In this document: positions 43,190 through 52,809 of the stretch, piece by piece
How positions within the stretch are numbered: position 1 is the first letter of the stretch
Layout of the letters: each line of letters begins with the position of its first letter
Origin: Bacteroidales bacterium UBA6428
GTDB lineage: Bacteria > Bacteroidota > Bacteroidia > Bacteroidales > UBA932
DNA length: 64,000 bases
Assembly: GCA_002437305.1 (NCBI GenBank)
Contig: DJOW01000017.1
Span: forward strand, 100,348 to 164,347
Direction: 5' to 3'
Notes under the pieces: model-generated
The model's database searches: none
Told to the model about the DNA's origin: nothing
Seen by the model: only the letters and a program-made list of their open reading frames with translations
Position numbers and translations under genes: made by a program

Positions 43190-44512
43190 ATGAGCAAAAA
43201 GATTTACATAGAGACCTATGGTTGTCAGATGAATGTGGGCGACTCCGAGGTGATTTTCTCGATTCTGGGGAAAGAAGGCTACCAGCGGACCGAAACCATG
43301 GATGATGCGGATGTCATACTTGCCAACACCTGCTCTGTCAGGGACAACGCCGAGCAAAGGATCTGGGGACGCATCGAGGTGTTCCACAAGAGGAAGGAGA
43401 AAAGGCCAGGGGTGGTCGTCGGGATAGTCGGATGCATGGCTGAAAGGCTGAAAGACAAATTATTGGACACCCGCAAGGTTGACCTCGTGGCAGGGCCCGA
43501 CTCCTACAGGACGCTTCCGTCTCTGCTCCGGGACATCTCACCGGACAAGCCTCAGATCAATGTCATGCTCTCCCATGAGGAGACGTACGCCGACATCGTC
43601 CCTGTCAGGACGGACAGGAACGGTGTCTCAGCCTTCATTTCCATAATGAGAGGCTGCAATAATGCCTGCTCTTACTGCGTCGTGCCGTACACCAGGGGCG
43701 CTGAAAGGAGCAGGGATCCAAAGTCCATAGTCGAAGAGGCACGTGATGTTTTCAGCAAAGGCTACAAGGAAGTGACTCTGCTTGGACAGAATGTGGACTC
43801 GTACGACTGGAGGCCCTCCGAGGGTGAGGGCTGCGACTTCCCGAAACTGCTGGAGATGGTCGCGCGGATCAGTCCGGAACTGAGAGTCCGGTTTGCCACC
43901 AACCATCCCAAGGACATCAGCGACAGGCTGATCGAGACGATGGCCCGCTACGACAACATCTGCAATCATATTCATTTGCCGGTCCAGTCGGGCAGCGACA
44001 GGATTCTGGAGAAAATGAGAAGACGCTACACCGCCAAGTGGTACCTTGACCGGGTCGCAAGGATCCGCGAGGTTCTCCCAGGCTGCGGGATCACAACCGA
44101 TGTGATCGCCGGATTCTGCTCCGAGACTGAGGAAGACCACAGACAGACACTTGATTTGTTCCGCGAAGTCGGTTTTGACTACGCCTACATGTTCTACTAC
44201 TCCGAAAGGCCCGGCACTCTCGCCGCACGGCGCTATCCTGACGATGTTCCGCTGGAAGTCAAGACCAGAAGGCTGAACGAGATCATAGCCCTCCAAAGCG
44301 AGTTGAGCCTCAAAAGCAACCAAGACGACATAGGAAAGACATTCAGGATCCTTGTGGAAGGGCCGTCCAAGAAGAACCCGGAGGAACTTTGCGGACGTAC
44401 CGGAAGCGACAAGATGTGCGTGTTCCCGGGCGGTGGGCACAAGGCCGGAGACTACGTGGACGTAAAAGTGTCATCCTGCACATCCGCGACATTGATCGGA
44501 GAACTGGTCTGA
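43190..44512 (+). CDS. miaB: tRNA-2-methylthio-N6-isopentenyladenosine synthase
   Basis: 440 residues from MSKKIYIETYGCQMNVGDSE. Three Cys of the N-terminal UPF0004 cluster are seen (YGCQMN, NTCSVRD, GCMAERL). The radical-SAM cluster is GCNNACSYCVVPYTRG, and a TRAM domain lies at the C-terminus. Adds methylthio to i6A37 of tRNA. The ATG follows the -7 box properly; the longer frame from 43037 does not. Confidence 0.94.
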   Translation: MSKKIYIETYGCQMNVGDSEVIFSILGKEGYQRTETMDDADVILANTCSVRDNAEQRIWGRIEVFHKRKEKRPGVVVGIVGCMAERLKDKLLDTRKVDLVAGPDSYRTLPSLLRDISPDKPQINVMLSHEETYADIVPVRTDRNGVSAFISIMRGCNNACSYCVVPYTRGAERSRDPKSIVEEARDVFSKGYKEVTLLGQNVDSYDWRPSEGEGCDFPKLLEMVARISPELRVRFATNHPKDISDRLIETMARYDNICNHIHLPVQSGSDRILEKMRRRYTAKWYLDRVARIREVLPGCGITTDVIAGFCSETEEDHRQTLDLFREVGFDYAYMFYYSERPGTLAARRYPDDVPLEVKTRRLNEIIALQSELSLKSNQDDIGKTFRILVEGPSKKNPEELCGRTGSDKMCVFPGGGHKAGDYVDVKVSSCTSATLIGELV

Positions 44513-44520
44513 GGACGGTC

Positions 44521-46044
44521 ATGCTGCAATGGATTCTCACTGTCCTGTACTTTCTCCTGATCATCAGTGTCTTCACCATAATCCTGGTCGACCGAGGTGA
44601 TTCAGGAAGGAAATTCGCGTGGCTGCTTGTCATAGCCGTGCTTCCAGTGGTCGGGCTCGTTCTCTACCTGATGTTCGGGGTCAACTACAGGCATCACTGG
44701 ATTTTCAACCGGCGTCACCAGCGGTACAGGGATCTCTTCAAGGCGGGGACCACCCCGGAACTGGACAGGATCCTTTTCGGGCATGAGAATGAATCCGCGG
44801 TCCGCGAGGAGTTCCGGCCTTTGGCCAGGCTTCTGGGCGCGGAGGGCTACCCGTCTGTCACCGCGGGCAATGATCTGGAGATCATCACCTACGGACAGCG
44901 GAAGTTCGAACTGCTGCGGGAGGACATCCTGAAGGCAAAGGAGTCCATCCACATTGAATATTTTCATTTCGGCAACGACAAGGGGAGCAAGGTCATCAAG
45001 CGGCTGCTTATGCAGAAGGCCAGGGAAGGGGTCAAGGTCCGGTTCCTGTACGAGAACATCGCGAATTTCCCGATCGCTTCAGCCTACTACAACGCCATGA
45101 GGAAAGCCGGTGTCGAGGTCGTCAAGTTCACCAACCCACGGATGCACGTGCTGGACTTAGTGACCAAGCTCAACTACAGGAACCACAGGAAGATTGTAGT
45201 GATCGACGGAAAGATAGGCTACACAGGGGGGATGAACATCAACGACCACTACTTCCGCCAGTGGAGGGACACGCACATGCGCATCACGGGAGATGCGGTC
45301 GCCGTGCTTCAGTACACGTTCCTGGACTCATGGCTGACAGGTGGCGGCACTATTGACAAGGAGATGATCGATTACTACCCGATGGCCAAGGAGGCAGGAC
45401 CCATGGTCGGGCCCTCAGGTTCGGCGGCAGCGGAGGCGGGGTCAGCTGGCATGGGAGAGGAAATCGATTTCAGAACCGATCACCCGATCCTGAAAGACAA
45501 ATTGGTTCAAATAGTTCCGGACGAGCCGGACCTTCCGCTTCCTATTCTCCAGCTTAGTTACGAGTGGGCTCTCCAACACGCAAAGAAGTACATCTACCTC
45601 CAGACTCCGTACTTCGTACCGACCGAGCCGGTCATGGATGCCCTCAAGACAGCCGCTCTTGGCGGGATCGATGTGCGTCTGATGCTCCCTGAAGTGGCGG
45701 ACAATCCGCTGATGCGACCGGCCAACAGAGCCTACTACGAGGAAGCCCTGCAGGCGGGTGTAAGAATATTCCTGCGCCGGGGAGAGTTCATCCACGCCAA
45801 GACCTTCGTTTGCGATGACTACCTCTCCAGCATCGGCTCCGCCAATCTGGACTTCCGCAGTTTCGCGATCAACTACGAAGTCAACGCCTACATCTATGAT
45901 GAACAGGCCGCCCTGATGAACAAAGGAATATTCCTGTTCGACCTTCGCCAATGCCATGAGCTTACACTTCAGGAGTGGAGCGCCCGTCCTTGGTACTCAC
46001 GCATCGCGGAAAGCTTCATGCGCCTCTTCGCCCCGCTGCTGTAA
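44521..46044 (+). CDS. cls: Cardiolipin synthase (PLD family)
   Basis: 507 residues from MLQWILTVLYFLLIISVFTI. Two N-terminal membrane helices, then two HKD motifs: NYRNHRKIVVIDGKIGYTGG and FIHAKTFVCDDYLSSIGSAN. An insertion with SAAAEAGSAGMGEEID lies between the two halves. It condenses phosphatidylglycerols to cardiolipin at the inner membrane. The ATG is 8 nt after the miaB stop. Confidence 0.92.
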   Translation: MLQWILTVLYFLLIISVFTIILVDRGDSGRKFAWLLVIAVLPVVGLVLYLMFGVNYRHHWIFNRRHQRYRDLFKAGTTPELDRILFGHENESAVREEFRPLARLLGAEGYPSVTAGNDLEIITYGQRKFELLREDILKAKESIHIEYFHFGNDKGSKVIKRLLMQKAREGVKVRFLYENIANFPIASAYYNAMRKAGVEVVKFTNPRMHVLDLVTKLNYRNHRKIVVIDGKIGYTGGMNINDHYFRQWRDTHMRITGDAVAVLQYTFLDSWLTGGGTIDKEMIDYYPMAKEAGPMVGPSGSAAAEAGSAGMGEEIDFRTDHPILKDKLVQIVPDEPDLPLPILQLSYEWALQHAKKYIYLQTPYFVPTEPVMDALKTAALGGIDVRLMLPEVADNPLMRPANRAYYEEALQAGVRIFLRRGEFIHAKTFVCDDYLSSIGSANLDFRSFAINYEVNAYIYDEQAALMNKGIFLFDLRQCHELTLQEWSARPWYSRIAESFMRLFAPLL

Positions 46045-46152
46045 AACGCTGCCATTATTTTCCAAGGCCGACATAGGAAGCAACAAGATGAATTGCCGAT
46101 CTCCATAATAACTTTCCGCTTCCGCGCACGTGCACAATTGTAATAAAAAGCC

Positions 46153-46160
46153 TATATTTG
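46153..46160 (+). promoter_or_regulatory. -7 box of the uronate operon
   Basis: TATATTTG 41 nt before kduD. Confidence 0.5.
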
Positions 46161-46201
46161 CAGGCACATACTCAGAAATGGACTAAATAACTATCTTCAT
46201 C

Positions 46202-46996
46202 ATGTTAAATTTCTCACTTGAAGGAAAGGTCGCCCTTGTGACGGGCGCATCCTACGGGATTGGCTTCGCCATAGCCACCGCGTTCGCCGAGGCCGGAGCG
46301 AAGATCGCGTTCAACGACATCAGGCAGGATCTAGTGGACAAGGGCCTGGCTTCCTACAGAGAAAAAGGCTTTGATGCAAAGGGCTATGTCTGCGATGTCA
46401 CCAAAGAAGACGAGGTAGCCGGGCTTGTGAGGAAGATCGAGAGCGACCTCGGGCCGATCAACATCCTGGTGAACAACGCCGGCATCATCAAGCGCATCCC
46501 GATGTGCGAGATGAAGGCAGAGGAATTCCGCCAGGTCATCGATGTGGATCTGAACGCCCCGTTCATTGTCTCCAAGGCGGTTATCCCTTCGATGATCTCC
46601 AACGGCGGCGGGAAGATCATCAACATCTGCTCGATGATGTCAGAGCTCGGACGCGAGACCGTCTCGGCCTATGCCGCTGCCAAGGGCGGGCTCAAGATGC
46701 TCACCAGAAACATAGCCTCCGAATATGGCGAGTACAACATCCAGTGCAACGGAATCGGCCCCGGCTACATCGCCACCCCACAGACAGCCCCCCTGCGCGA
46801 GCGTCTGCCGGACGGATCAAGACACCCGTTCGATGCATTCATAGTAGCGAAGACCCCGGCCGCGCGTTGGGGAACCACTGATGACCTCAAAGGTCCGGCC
46901 GTGTTCCTGGCATCTGAGGCCTCCGACTTCGTCAATGGCCACATTCTTTATGTTGACGGAGGCATTCTCGCTTACATCGGAAAACAGCCACAGTGA
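46202..46996 (+). CDS. kduD: SDR dehydrogenase, KduD / gluconate 5-dehydrogenase type
   Basis: 264 residues. NAD motif VTGASYGIGFAIA, NNAGI, catalytic Ser in ICSMMSELG and Tyr-Lys in SAYAAAKGGLKM. PNAPFIVSK-like and NIQCNGIGPGYIATPQT blocks match the KduD/Gno group. With kduI three genes downstream, oxidoreduction of 2-keto-3-deoxygluconate in uronate breakdown is most likely. The stop overlaps the next ATG (TGATG). Confidence 0.85.
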   Translation: MLNFSLEGKVALVTGASYGIGFAIATAFAEAGAKIAFNDIRQDLVDKGLASYREKGFDAKGYVCDVTKEDEVAGLVRKIESDLGPINILVNNAGIIKRIPMCEMKAEEFRQVIDVDLNAPFIVSKAVIPSMISNGGGKIINICSMMSELGRETVSAYAAAKGGLKMLTRNIASEYGEYNIQCNGIGPGYIATPQTAPLRERLPDGSRHPFDAFIVAKTPAARWGTTDDLKGPAVFLASEASDFVNGHILYVDGGILAYIGKQPQ

Positions 46997-48105
46997 TGAG
47001 AATCAATGCTTTGCCATTAATATGCCTTTCGATGGCACTGGTTTCCTGCCGCACCGTCGAAAAGTGCCTCACGGTAAGCAACAGTTCAGACACCGCACGC
47101 AGGGACGAGACTGTGGAGGTCAGGCTCGCTGACATCGGCATAAAAGGGCTGGACGGAGACAATCTCGTCATCATGGACGCAGAAGGCAGACAGATTCCCT
47201 CCCAGATCAGTGCGGACGGGAACTCCGTGCTTTTCCAGGCCACGGTTGAAGGAAACAGCCAGGAGAAATACATCTGCGCCAAGGGCGAAAGACAGGACTT
47301 CGACACTTTGGCCTACAGTCGTTACGTTCCTGAAAGGAAGGACGACTACGCCTACGAGAACAATCTCATCGCCGGCAGGATCTATGGCCCGGCTCTTCCG
47401 GATCCCCGCACATTCGGACCGGACATCTGGTCGAAGCGCACGGAAAAACTGGTGATCAACGACTGGTTCGCGGCCGGGGACTACCACCACAACCACGGGG
47501 AAGGAATGGACTGCTACAAGGTGGCCAACACGCTTGGGGGCGGAGCCTGCGCTCCATGTTCCGGAGACAAAATATTCATAGGAGACAACTGGGCGGAGCA
47601 TGAACACCTCTGCGATGGCCCGGTACGCACCCAGGCTGCGTTCAAATATCCCGAATTCAATGTCAATGGCGTGAAAGTCAGAGCGGAGAGGTCTCTCACA
47701 CTGGACGCCAACACCCGACTGATTCATTGGACAACAGTCTTCGACTCCGAAAAAGACTCTCTGGATGTCGTGCTCGGAGCCGTCCTGCATAATGTCATCT
47801 CCAGGAAAGACGGAGATAATTTCATCTCGTTCACCGAGCAGGCCTCCGATTCAAGCGATCCGGAAAGGGACGGAAACATCAGCATCGGGATAATCCTGGG
47901 CAAGCCATTCAAGGCGACTGCAGGGACGTTGGACGGACACGCGGTACTGAAATTCAAGGTTAAATGCGGGGAGAAGATCGACTTCTGGACAGCGTCAGGC
48001 TGGAGCCAGGGCGGGGTCGGATCACCTGAAGAATGGAATGAATATGTCAGCGGGCAGTCCAAGGCGGTCCACTCGCCGCTGAAAGTAAAGGTCTGCGAAT
48101 ATTAA
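46996..48105 (+). CDS. DUF4861 lipoprotein
   Basis: 369 residues from MRINALPLICLSMALVSC, lipobox VSC. Matches DUF4861, found in pectin and uronate loci of Bacteroidota: NDWFAAGDYHHNHGEGMDCY, CSGDKIFIGDNWAEHE and TASGWSQGGVGSPEEWN. Role unknown; by context it acts on unsaturated uronides at the cell surface or in the periplasm. A GTG at 46993 is an alternative start. Confidence 0.8.
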   Translation: MRINALPLICLSMALVSCRTVEKCLTVSNSSDTARRDETVEVRLADIGIKGLDGDNLVIMDAEGRQIPSQISADGNSVLFQATVEGNSQEKYICAKGERQDFDTLAYSRYVPERKDDYAYENNLIAGRIYGPALPDPRTFGPDIWSKRTEKLVINDWFAAGDYHHNHGEGMDCYKVANTLGGGACAPCSGDKIFIGDNWAEHEHLCDGPVRTQAAFKYPEFNVNGVKVRAERSLTLDANTRLIHWTTVFDSEKDSLDVVLGAVLHNVISRKDGDNFISFTEQASDSSDPERDGNISIGIILGKPFKATAGTLDGHAVLKFKVKCGEKIDFWTASGWSQGGVGSPEEWNEYVSGQSKAVHSPLKVKVCEY

Positions 48106-48179
48106 GGAGCATGACAGGCAAGGTCTTAAGATCCACGAACTTAAATGCAAAATAATCACTATCAATTAATTTACACTTT

Positions 48180-49289
48180 ATGAACTTCAAGACATTATCC
48201 AAATCAGTATGTTTGGCCGCTGCAATAGCAGCCTTCTCACCTCTTTGCACAGGCACCGGCAAGGATGACGTGAAAGAAATCGCCGACCGCGTGGCGGACT
48301 GGCAGATAACCAATTTCAGACACGACGCCACGTACACCGGAATCAAACGCGATGTCCTGGACTGGGCCAACGGAGCTCTTTTCCGCGGAATGGTGGAATG
48401 GGCGCGGAAGACCGGTTACCAGCCGGCCGAGGATTTTGTCATGAACATCGGAAAAGCCAACAACTGGCAGATGGCCAGAAGACTCTACCATGCGGACGAC
48501 ATCTGTGTCGGACAGTCTTTCCTTCTTTTGTACGAGGAATATAAGGATCCTGCCATGCTGCTGCACGTCAAGGAAAGGGCGGACTCGGTGATTGACATCA
48601 GATCACACGTTCCGATGGACATCCGGGTGAAAAGAGGTCTTGACAGGTGGAGCTGGTGCGACGCGCTGTTCATGGCTCCGCCGGTATATTCAATGCTCAC
48701 TCAAATTACCGGTGATAAAAAATATGCCGACTTCATGAAGGAGGAATTCGTCGCCACGACCGACCATCTCTTTGACACTGAACATGGTCTCTACTACAGG
48801 GACGCGAACTACCTCGACAAGACCGAGGCCAATGGCGCCAAAATTTTTTGGGGAAGAGGCAACGGCTGGTGCTATGCCGCACTGACATTCCTGCTTGAGA
48901 CAACCCCTGAGTCCGACCCTATCTACGACTACTTTAAGAGCATTTATCTCAAGATGACCGAGGCTGTGATGAAGTGTCAGGATGCCGACGGATCCTGGCA
49001 TGCCAGCCTCCTTGCTCCAGACCTGTATCCAACCCCCGAGAACAGTTCGTCCGCCTTTATGACCTACGGCCTGGCCTGGGGAGTGAACCATGGTTTCCTC
49101 AAGGGGAAAGCCTGCCGGAAAGCCGTGGAAAAAGGATGGAAAGCCCTCTGCTCCTATGTGCGCGGGGACGGGATGCTGGAATACGTCCAGCCGGTGGCCG
49201 GCGCCCCAGCCAAGATCACCAGGGACATGTGCGAGGTCTACGGAGCGGGAGCCTTCCTCCTTGCCGCGACAGAAATGCTTGATTTTTAA
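48180..49289 (+). CDS. GH105 unsaturated rhamnogalacturonyl hydrolase
   Basis: 369 residues with an N-terminal signal peptide (AAAIAAFSPLCTGTG). Alpha/alpha-barrel motifs of GH105 are seen: RGLDRWSWCDALFMAPPVYS, with the catalytic Asp, and KIFWGRGNGWCYAALTFLLE. It removes the 4,5-unsaturated sugar left by pectate/rhamnogalacturonan lyases, giving substrate for KduI and KduD. No lyase is in the window. Confidence 0.85.
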   Translation: MNFKTLSKSVCLAAAIAAFSPLCTGTGKDDVKEIADRVADWQITNFRHDATYTGIKRDVLDWANGALFRGMVEWARKTGYQPAEDFVMNIGKANNWQMARRLYHADDICVGQSFLLLYEEYKDPAMLLHVKERADSVIDIRSHVPMDIRVKRGLDRWSWCDALFMAPPVYSMLTQITGDKKYADFMKEEFVATTDHLFDTEHGLYYRDANYLDKTEANGAKIFWGRGNGWCYAALTFLLETTPESDPIYDYFKSIYLKMTEAVMKCQDADGSWHASLLAPDLYPTPENSSSAFMTYGLAWGVNHGFLKGKACRKAVEKGWKALCSYVRGDGMLEYVQPVAGAPAKITRDMCEVYGAGAFLLAATEMLDF

Positions 49290-49302
49290 AAACATTACGA
49301 GC

Positions 49303-50145
49303 ATGAACATCAATTCGGAAGTCCGCTATGCATCATCTCCGGAAGACGCAAGGCACTATGACACCGCCGAGATCCGCAGGCGCTTCCTGATAGAGAATGT
49401 TTTCTCTGCGGACGAGGTGAACCTGACCTACACGATGCACGGCAGGATGATGGCAGGCGGCGCGATGCCGGTAAGCGAGGCTTTGGAGCTGAGGCCGGTC
49501 GGGATCCTTCGCGCGGACTATTTTCTTGAGCGCAGGGAGATGGGAATCTTCAATGTCGGTGGCAAGGGGATCGTCATCGCCGGGGACAAAGAGTACGAAC
49601 TCGGCTATAAGGAAGCCCTCTATCTCGGACGCGGAAACAGGAAAGTGGCTTTCAGAAGCCTTGATCCGGAATCCCCCGCCAAATTCTATTTCTGCTCGGC
49701 CAACGCCCACACCACCTACCCTGACCACAAAACCACGAAGGAAAGTGCTGTGCATATGGAACTAGGTTCTCTGGAAGAGAGCAACCATCGGGTAATCAAC
49801 AGGATGATCGTCAAGGAAGTCGTTCCTACATGCCAGCTGCAGATGGGCATGACCGAACTCAAGCCAGGCAGCACCTGGAACACAATGCCCGCCCACACCC
49901 ACAATAGAAGGATGGAGGTCTATTTTTATTTCGAGATCCCTGACGACCAGGCTGTCTGCCACTTTATGGGCGAGCCCCAGGAGACAAGGCACATCTGGAT
50001 GAAGAACGGCCAGGCCGTGATCTCACCCGAGTGGAGCATCCACTCCGCCTGCGCCACAAGAAACTACACATTCATCTGGGCTATGTGCGGAGAAAACCTC
50101 GACTACAACGACATGGACACCTGCGAGACCACAGGGCTGAGATAA
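49303..50145 (+). CDS. kduI: 5-keto-4-deoxyuronate isomerase
   Basis: 280 residues from MNINSEVRYASSPEDARHYD. Cupin metal site in NTMPAHTHNRRMEVYFYFEI (His-x-His ... Glu) with a later His in SPEWSIHSACATRNYTFIWA. Converts 5-keto-4-deoxyuronate to 3-deoxy-glycero-2,5-hexodiulosonate. 13 nt after the GH105 gene; the ATG at 49303 is the family start, the longer frame is not. Confidence 0.93.
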   Translation: MNINSEVRYASSPEDARHYDTAEIRRRFLIENVFSADEVNLTYTMHGRMMAGGAMPVSEALELRPVGILRADYFLERREMGIFNVGGKGIVIAGDKEYELGYKEALYLGRGNRKVAFRSLDPESPAKFYFCSANAHTTYPDHKTTKESAVHMELGSLEESNHRVINRMIVKEVVPTCQLQMGMTELKPGSTWNTMPAHTHNRRMEVYFYFEIPDDQAVCHFMGEPQETRHIWMKNGQAVISPEWSIHSACATRNYTFIWAMCGENLDYNDMDTCETTGLR

Positions 50146-50179
50146 GACAGGAGACGAACCAGTCAAAAATCATGAAAAA

Positions 50180-50207
50180 GGGTGACTAAAAAGTTTTTTA
50201 GTCACCC
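50180..50207 (+). terminator. Terminator after kduI
   Basis: GGGTGACTAAAAA/TTTTTAGTCACCC perfect 13-bp stem, 34 nt after the kduI stop. No T-run after the stem. Confidence 0.55.
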
Positions 50208-50271
50208 TCAATCATACTCGTGTCAACCCTCCTGCCCGGCAGCCGGACAAGGAGCGCCACCGGACTGTTGA

Positions 50272-52452
50272 CTAACTGATAAACAACAGCTCACGGTACT
50301 TAGGAAGAGGCCAGATGCGGTTATCGACGATCTCCTCAAGTTTGTCGATCGGACGGCGTAGGGCCGAGAAGCTCTCGGCGATCTCATGATAGGAAACGGC
50401 TTTGGCATATTCATCCTCAAGGACATTGGCCTTCTTGCGGGCCTCAACCATCGCGGCAGCCTTCTCGCGGATCTGATCAACATATTTGGAAATGTTCTGA
50501 ATAAGGTAGATCTCCTCCTTGCACTCATCCGTGCCGCCAAAAACCTCCTTGCTCAATGCAACTTCTTTCAAAAGCTTGGACTTGTATTCAAGAGCGGCAG
50601 GAATGATATGGTTGATCGCCATCCTGGCCATCACGCGGGACTCGATCTGGATCATCTTGCTGTAGGTCTCCCACTTCACCTCGTTGCGAGCCTCCAGCTC
50701 CTTCTCGGAATACACTCCGGTCTCCTTGAACATCCTGACAGACTCCGGAGCCGTGAACTCCTTGATCATCTCCGGGACGCTGGTCTCGACATCAAGACCG
50801 CGCTTCTTGGCCTCGGCCTTCCATTCCTCGGTGTAGCCGTTGCCATCGAAGCAGACGACATTGATGATTGACGCGATGATGGGCTTCAGGGTGTCCATAA
50901 TGGCCACATTCAATGCTTTACCTTTGGCGAGTTCCTTGTCAAGATCCTTTTTGAAGGCGATAAGCTGCTCTGCCACAGCCGCGTTGAGAGTCGTCATCGC
51001 GCCGGCGCAGTTTGCAAGAGAACCTACTGCACGGAACTCGAAACGGTTGCCGGTGAAAGCGAAAGGAGAGGTTCTGTTGCGGTCGGTGTTGTCCACAAAG
51101 ATCTCAGGAATCTCCACCAGACCCACGCTCTTGCCCTTCTTCCCCGCGATCTCGATCGGAGTGTCGGAAGGAAGCTCAAGCAGCTTGTGAAGCACATCGG
51201 TCATGGTCTTTCCAAGAAACGCGGACACGATTGCGGGAGGCGCCTCGTTGGCGCCAAGACGGTGGGCGTTCGTCGCGGTCGCGATGGAGGCCTTGAGCAA
51301 AGCGTTGTGCTTCTGCACGGCCGCCAACACATTCACAAAGAATGTCACGAACTGGAGATTCCCGTTCGCGTCCTTGCCCGGAGCGAGAAGCATCGTGCCG
51401 GTGTCGGTTCCCAAAGACCAGTTGTTGTGCTTTCCCGAACCGTTTACCCCGGCGAAAGGCTTCTCGTGGAGAAGGACAACGAAACCATGCTTGCGGGCGA
51501 TCTTGTTCATCAGATTCATCACTATCTGATTCTGGTCATTGGCCAGATTTGTCTCCCCGAAGATCGGAGCGAGCTCGAACTGATTTGGCGCCACCTCATT
51601 GTGCCTGGTCTTGAGCGGGATCCCGAGGCGATGCCCAGAGATCTCAAGGTCACGCATGAACTCTGCCACCCTGGAAGGGATGGCTCCGAAATAATGGTCG
51701 TCCAGCTGCTGGTTTTTTGACGAGTTGTGCCCCATCAGGGTGCGGCCGGTTATCATAAGGTCAGGACGAGCGGCATAGAGAGACTCGTCGACAAGGAAAT
51801 ACTCCTGCTCCCAACCCAGGTAGGAATAGACCTTAGAGACGGACTTGTCGAACAGACGGCAGATTGGAACAGCCGCTTCCGAGACTGCCTTGAGAGCTTT
51901 CTTCAGCGGTGTCTTGTAGTCCAAAGCCTCACCTGTGTAGGCAATGAAGACGGTAGGTATGCAGAGGGTGTCATCCATGATGAACACGGGTGAAGTAGGA
52001 TCCCAAGCCGTGTAGCCTCTGGCCTCGAATGTGGCGCGGATGCCTCCGTTAGGGAAAGATGACGCGTCAGGTTCCTGTTGCGCCAGGGACTTGCCGTCAA
52101 ATTTCTCAATGACCCCGCCTTTGCCATCGTAGTCAATCAGAGAGTCATGCTTCTCGGCAGTCCCTTCCGTCAGAGGCTGGAACCAATGGGTAACGTGGGT
52201 CACATGATGCTCCATCGCCCATTCCTTCATTCCCTTGGCCACCCCGTCCGCGGTCTCCCTGTCCAAAGACTTACCATTGTCGATGCAGTCAAGAAGCGCA
52301 TTCAAAGTCTTGACGTCAAGATACTTGTACATCTTTGGACGATCAAAGACCAGTTCTCCGTAGTAGTCGGAGGTCTTGCCCTCAGGGCGTTCAGCCGGAA
52401 CCGCCTTCTTCTCGAAGGATTCCTTCACCAGATCAAATCTGTCAATGCTCAT
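50272..52452 (-). CDS. glnN: Type III glutamine synthetase
   Basis: 726 residues, the size of GSIII. Shows DDTLCIPTVFIAYTGEALDY, YSYLGWEQEYFLVDESLY, KTRHNEVAPNQFELAPIFGE (metal and glutamate binding) and EKPFAGVNGSGKHNNWSLGT, characteristic of the group. Makes glutamine from glutamate, ammonia and ATP; the main ammonia-assimilating enzyme in many Bacteroidales. It has a long leader with a Gln-rich ORF and a terminator (52546-52736), suggesting attenuation. Confidence 0.95.
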   Translation of the reverse strand: MSIDRFDLVKESFEKKAVPAERPEGKTSDYYGELVFDRPKMYKYLDVKTLNALLDCIDNGKSLDRETADGVAKGMKEWAMEHHVTHVTHWFQPLTEGTAEKHDSLIDYDGKGGVIEKFDGKSLAQQEPDASSFPNGGIRATFEARGYTAWDPTSPVFIMDDTLCIPTVFIAYTGEALDYKTPLKKALKAVSEAAVPICRLFDKSVSKVYSYLGWEQEYFLVDESLYAARPDLMITGRTLMGHNSSKNQQLDDHYFGAIPSRVAEFMRDLEISGHRLGIPLKTRHNEVAPNQFELAPIFGETNLANDQNQIVMNLMNKIARKHGFVVLLHEKPFAGVNGSGKHNNWSLGTDTGTMLLAPGKDANGNLQFVTFFVNVLAAVQKHNALLKASIATATNAHRLGANEAPPAIVSAFLGKTMTDVLHKLLELPSDTPIEIAGKKGKSVGLVEIPEIFVDNTDRNRTSPFAFTGNRFEFRAVGSLANCAGAMTTLNAAVAEQLIAFKKDLDKELAKGKALNVAIMDTLKPIIASIINVVCFDGNGYTEEWKAEAKKRGLDVETSVPEMIKEFTAPESVRMFKETGVYSEKELEARNEVKWETYSKMIQIESRVMARMAINHIIPAALEYKSKLLKEVALSKEVFGGTDECKEEIYLIQNISKYVDQIREKAAAMVEARKKANVLEDEYAKAVSYHEIAESFSALRRPIDKLEEIVDNRIWPLPKYRELLFIS

Positions 52453-52545
52453 AATTTGTCTATTTGTTAAAGGTGTGTATTTCCTTAAACCATATATTAA
52501 TGTTAACGTATTTCAAAAAAACATCATCCAGAACCCGGCACACTC
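52453..52545 (-). other. glnN leader, part between attenuator and start codon
   Basis: About 90 nt of AT-rich sequence. No ORF or further hairpin I can support. Confidence 0.4.
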
Positions 52546-52585
52546 AAAAAAAAGGAAGAAGGCTGATCCGCAAGGGACCAGCCTT
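52546..52585 (-). terminator. Attenuator terminator of glnN
   Basis: On the minus strand AAGGCTGGTCC (52585-52575), loop CTTGC, GGATCAGCCTT (52569-52559): 11 bp including one G-U. CTTCC and then TTTTTTTT (52553-52546) follow. It lies 107 nt before the glnN start, so it must be read through to make glutamine synthetase. Confidence 0.7.
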
Positions 52586-52628
52586 CAATATTTAAATCAT
52601 AATATCATTTTCCGAAATGAATATGCCG

Positions 52629-52736
52629 TCAGGCTGGAAGACCGGCACATACGAAAACTTTCAGAACCTGAGTATTCTGGCTCTGAGACTGCTGCTGGAA
52701 CTGCTGCTGTCGATATGTGTGGGATTCCAGTATCAT
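52629..52736 (-). CDS. Glutamine-rich leader peptide of glnN
   Basis: 35 codons, too short for usual gene finding. The protein starts MILESHTYRQQQFQQQSQSQ and has nine Gln in residues 10-23, all CAG. A-rich sequence and AAGG precede the ATG. The last codons contain CCAGCCT (52637-52631), complementary to AGGCTGG in the 5' arm of the downstream terminator, so a ribosome finishing translation would block that pairing and one stalled at the Gln codons would allow it. This is the geometry of trp/his-type attenuation. Expression is not shown by sequence alone. Confidence 0.65.
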   Translation of the reverse strand: MILESHTYRQQQFQQQSQSQNTQVLKVFVCAGLPA

Positions 52737-52783
52737 CCTTGATTTTTTTTGACGGCGCAAGTTATGAAATCAATTCTGAACCA

Positions 52784-52791
52784 CAAAGATA
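52784..52791 (-). promoter_or_regulatory. -7 box of the glnN leader transcript
   Basis: TATCTTTG on the minus strand, 47 nt before the leader ATG. A TTG lies 24 nt upstream, rather wide. Confidence 0.55.
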
Positions 52792-52809
52792 TTTTTTAAT
52801 TTTATCGGT

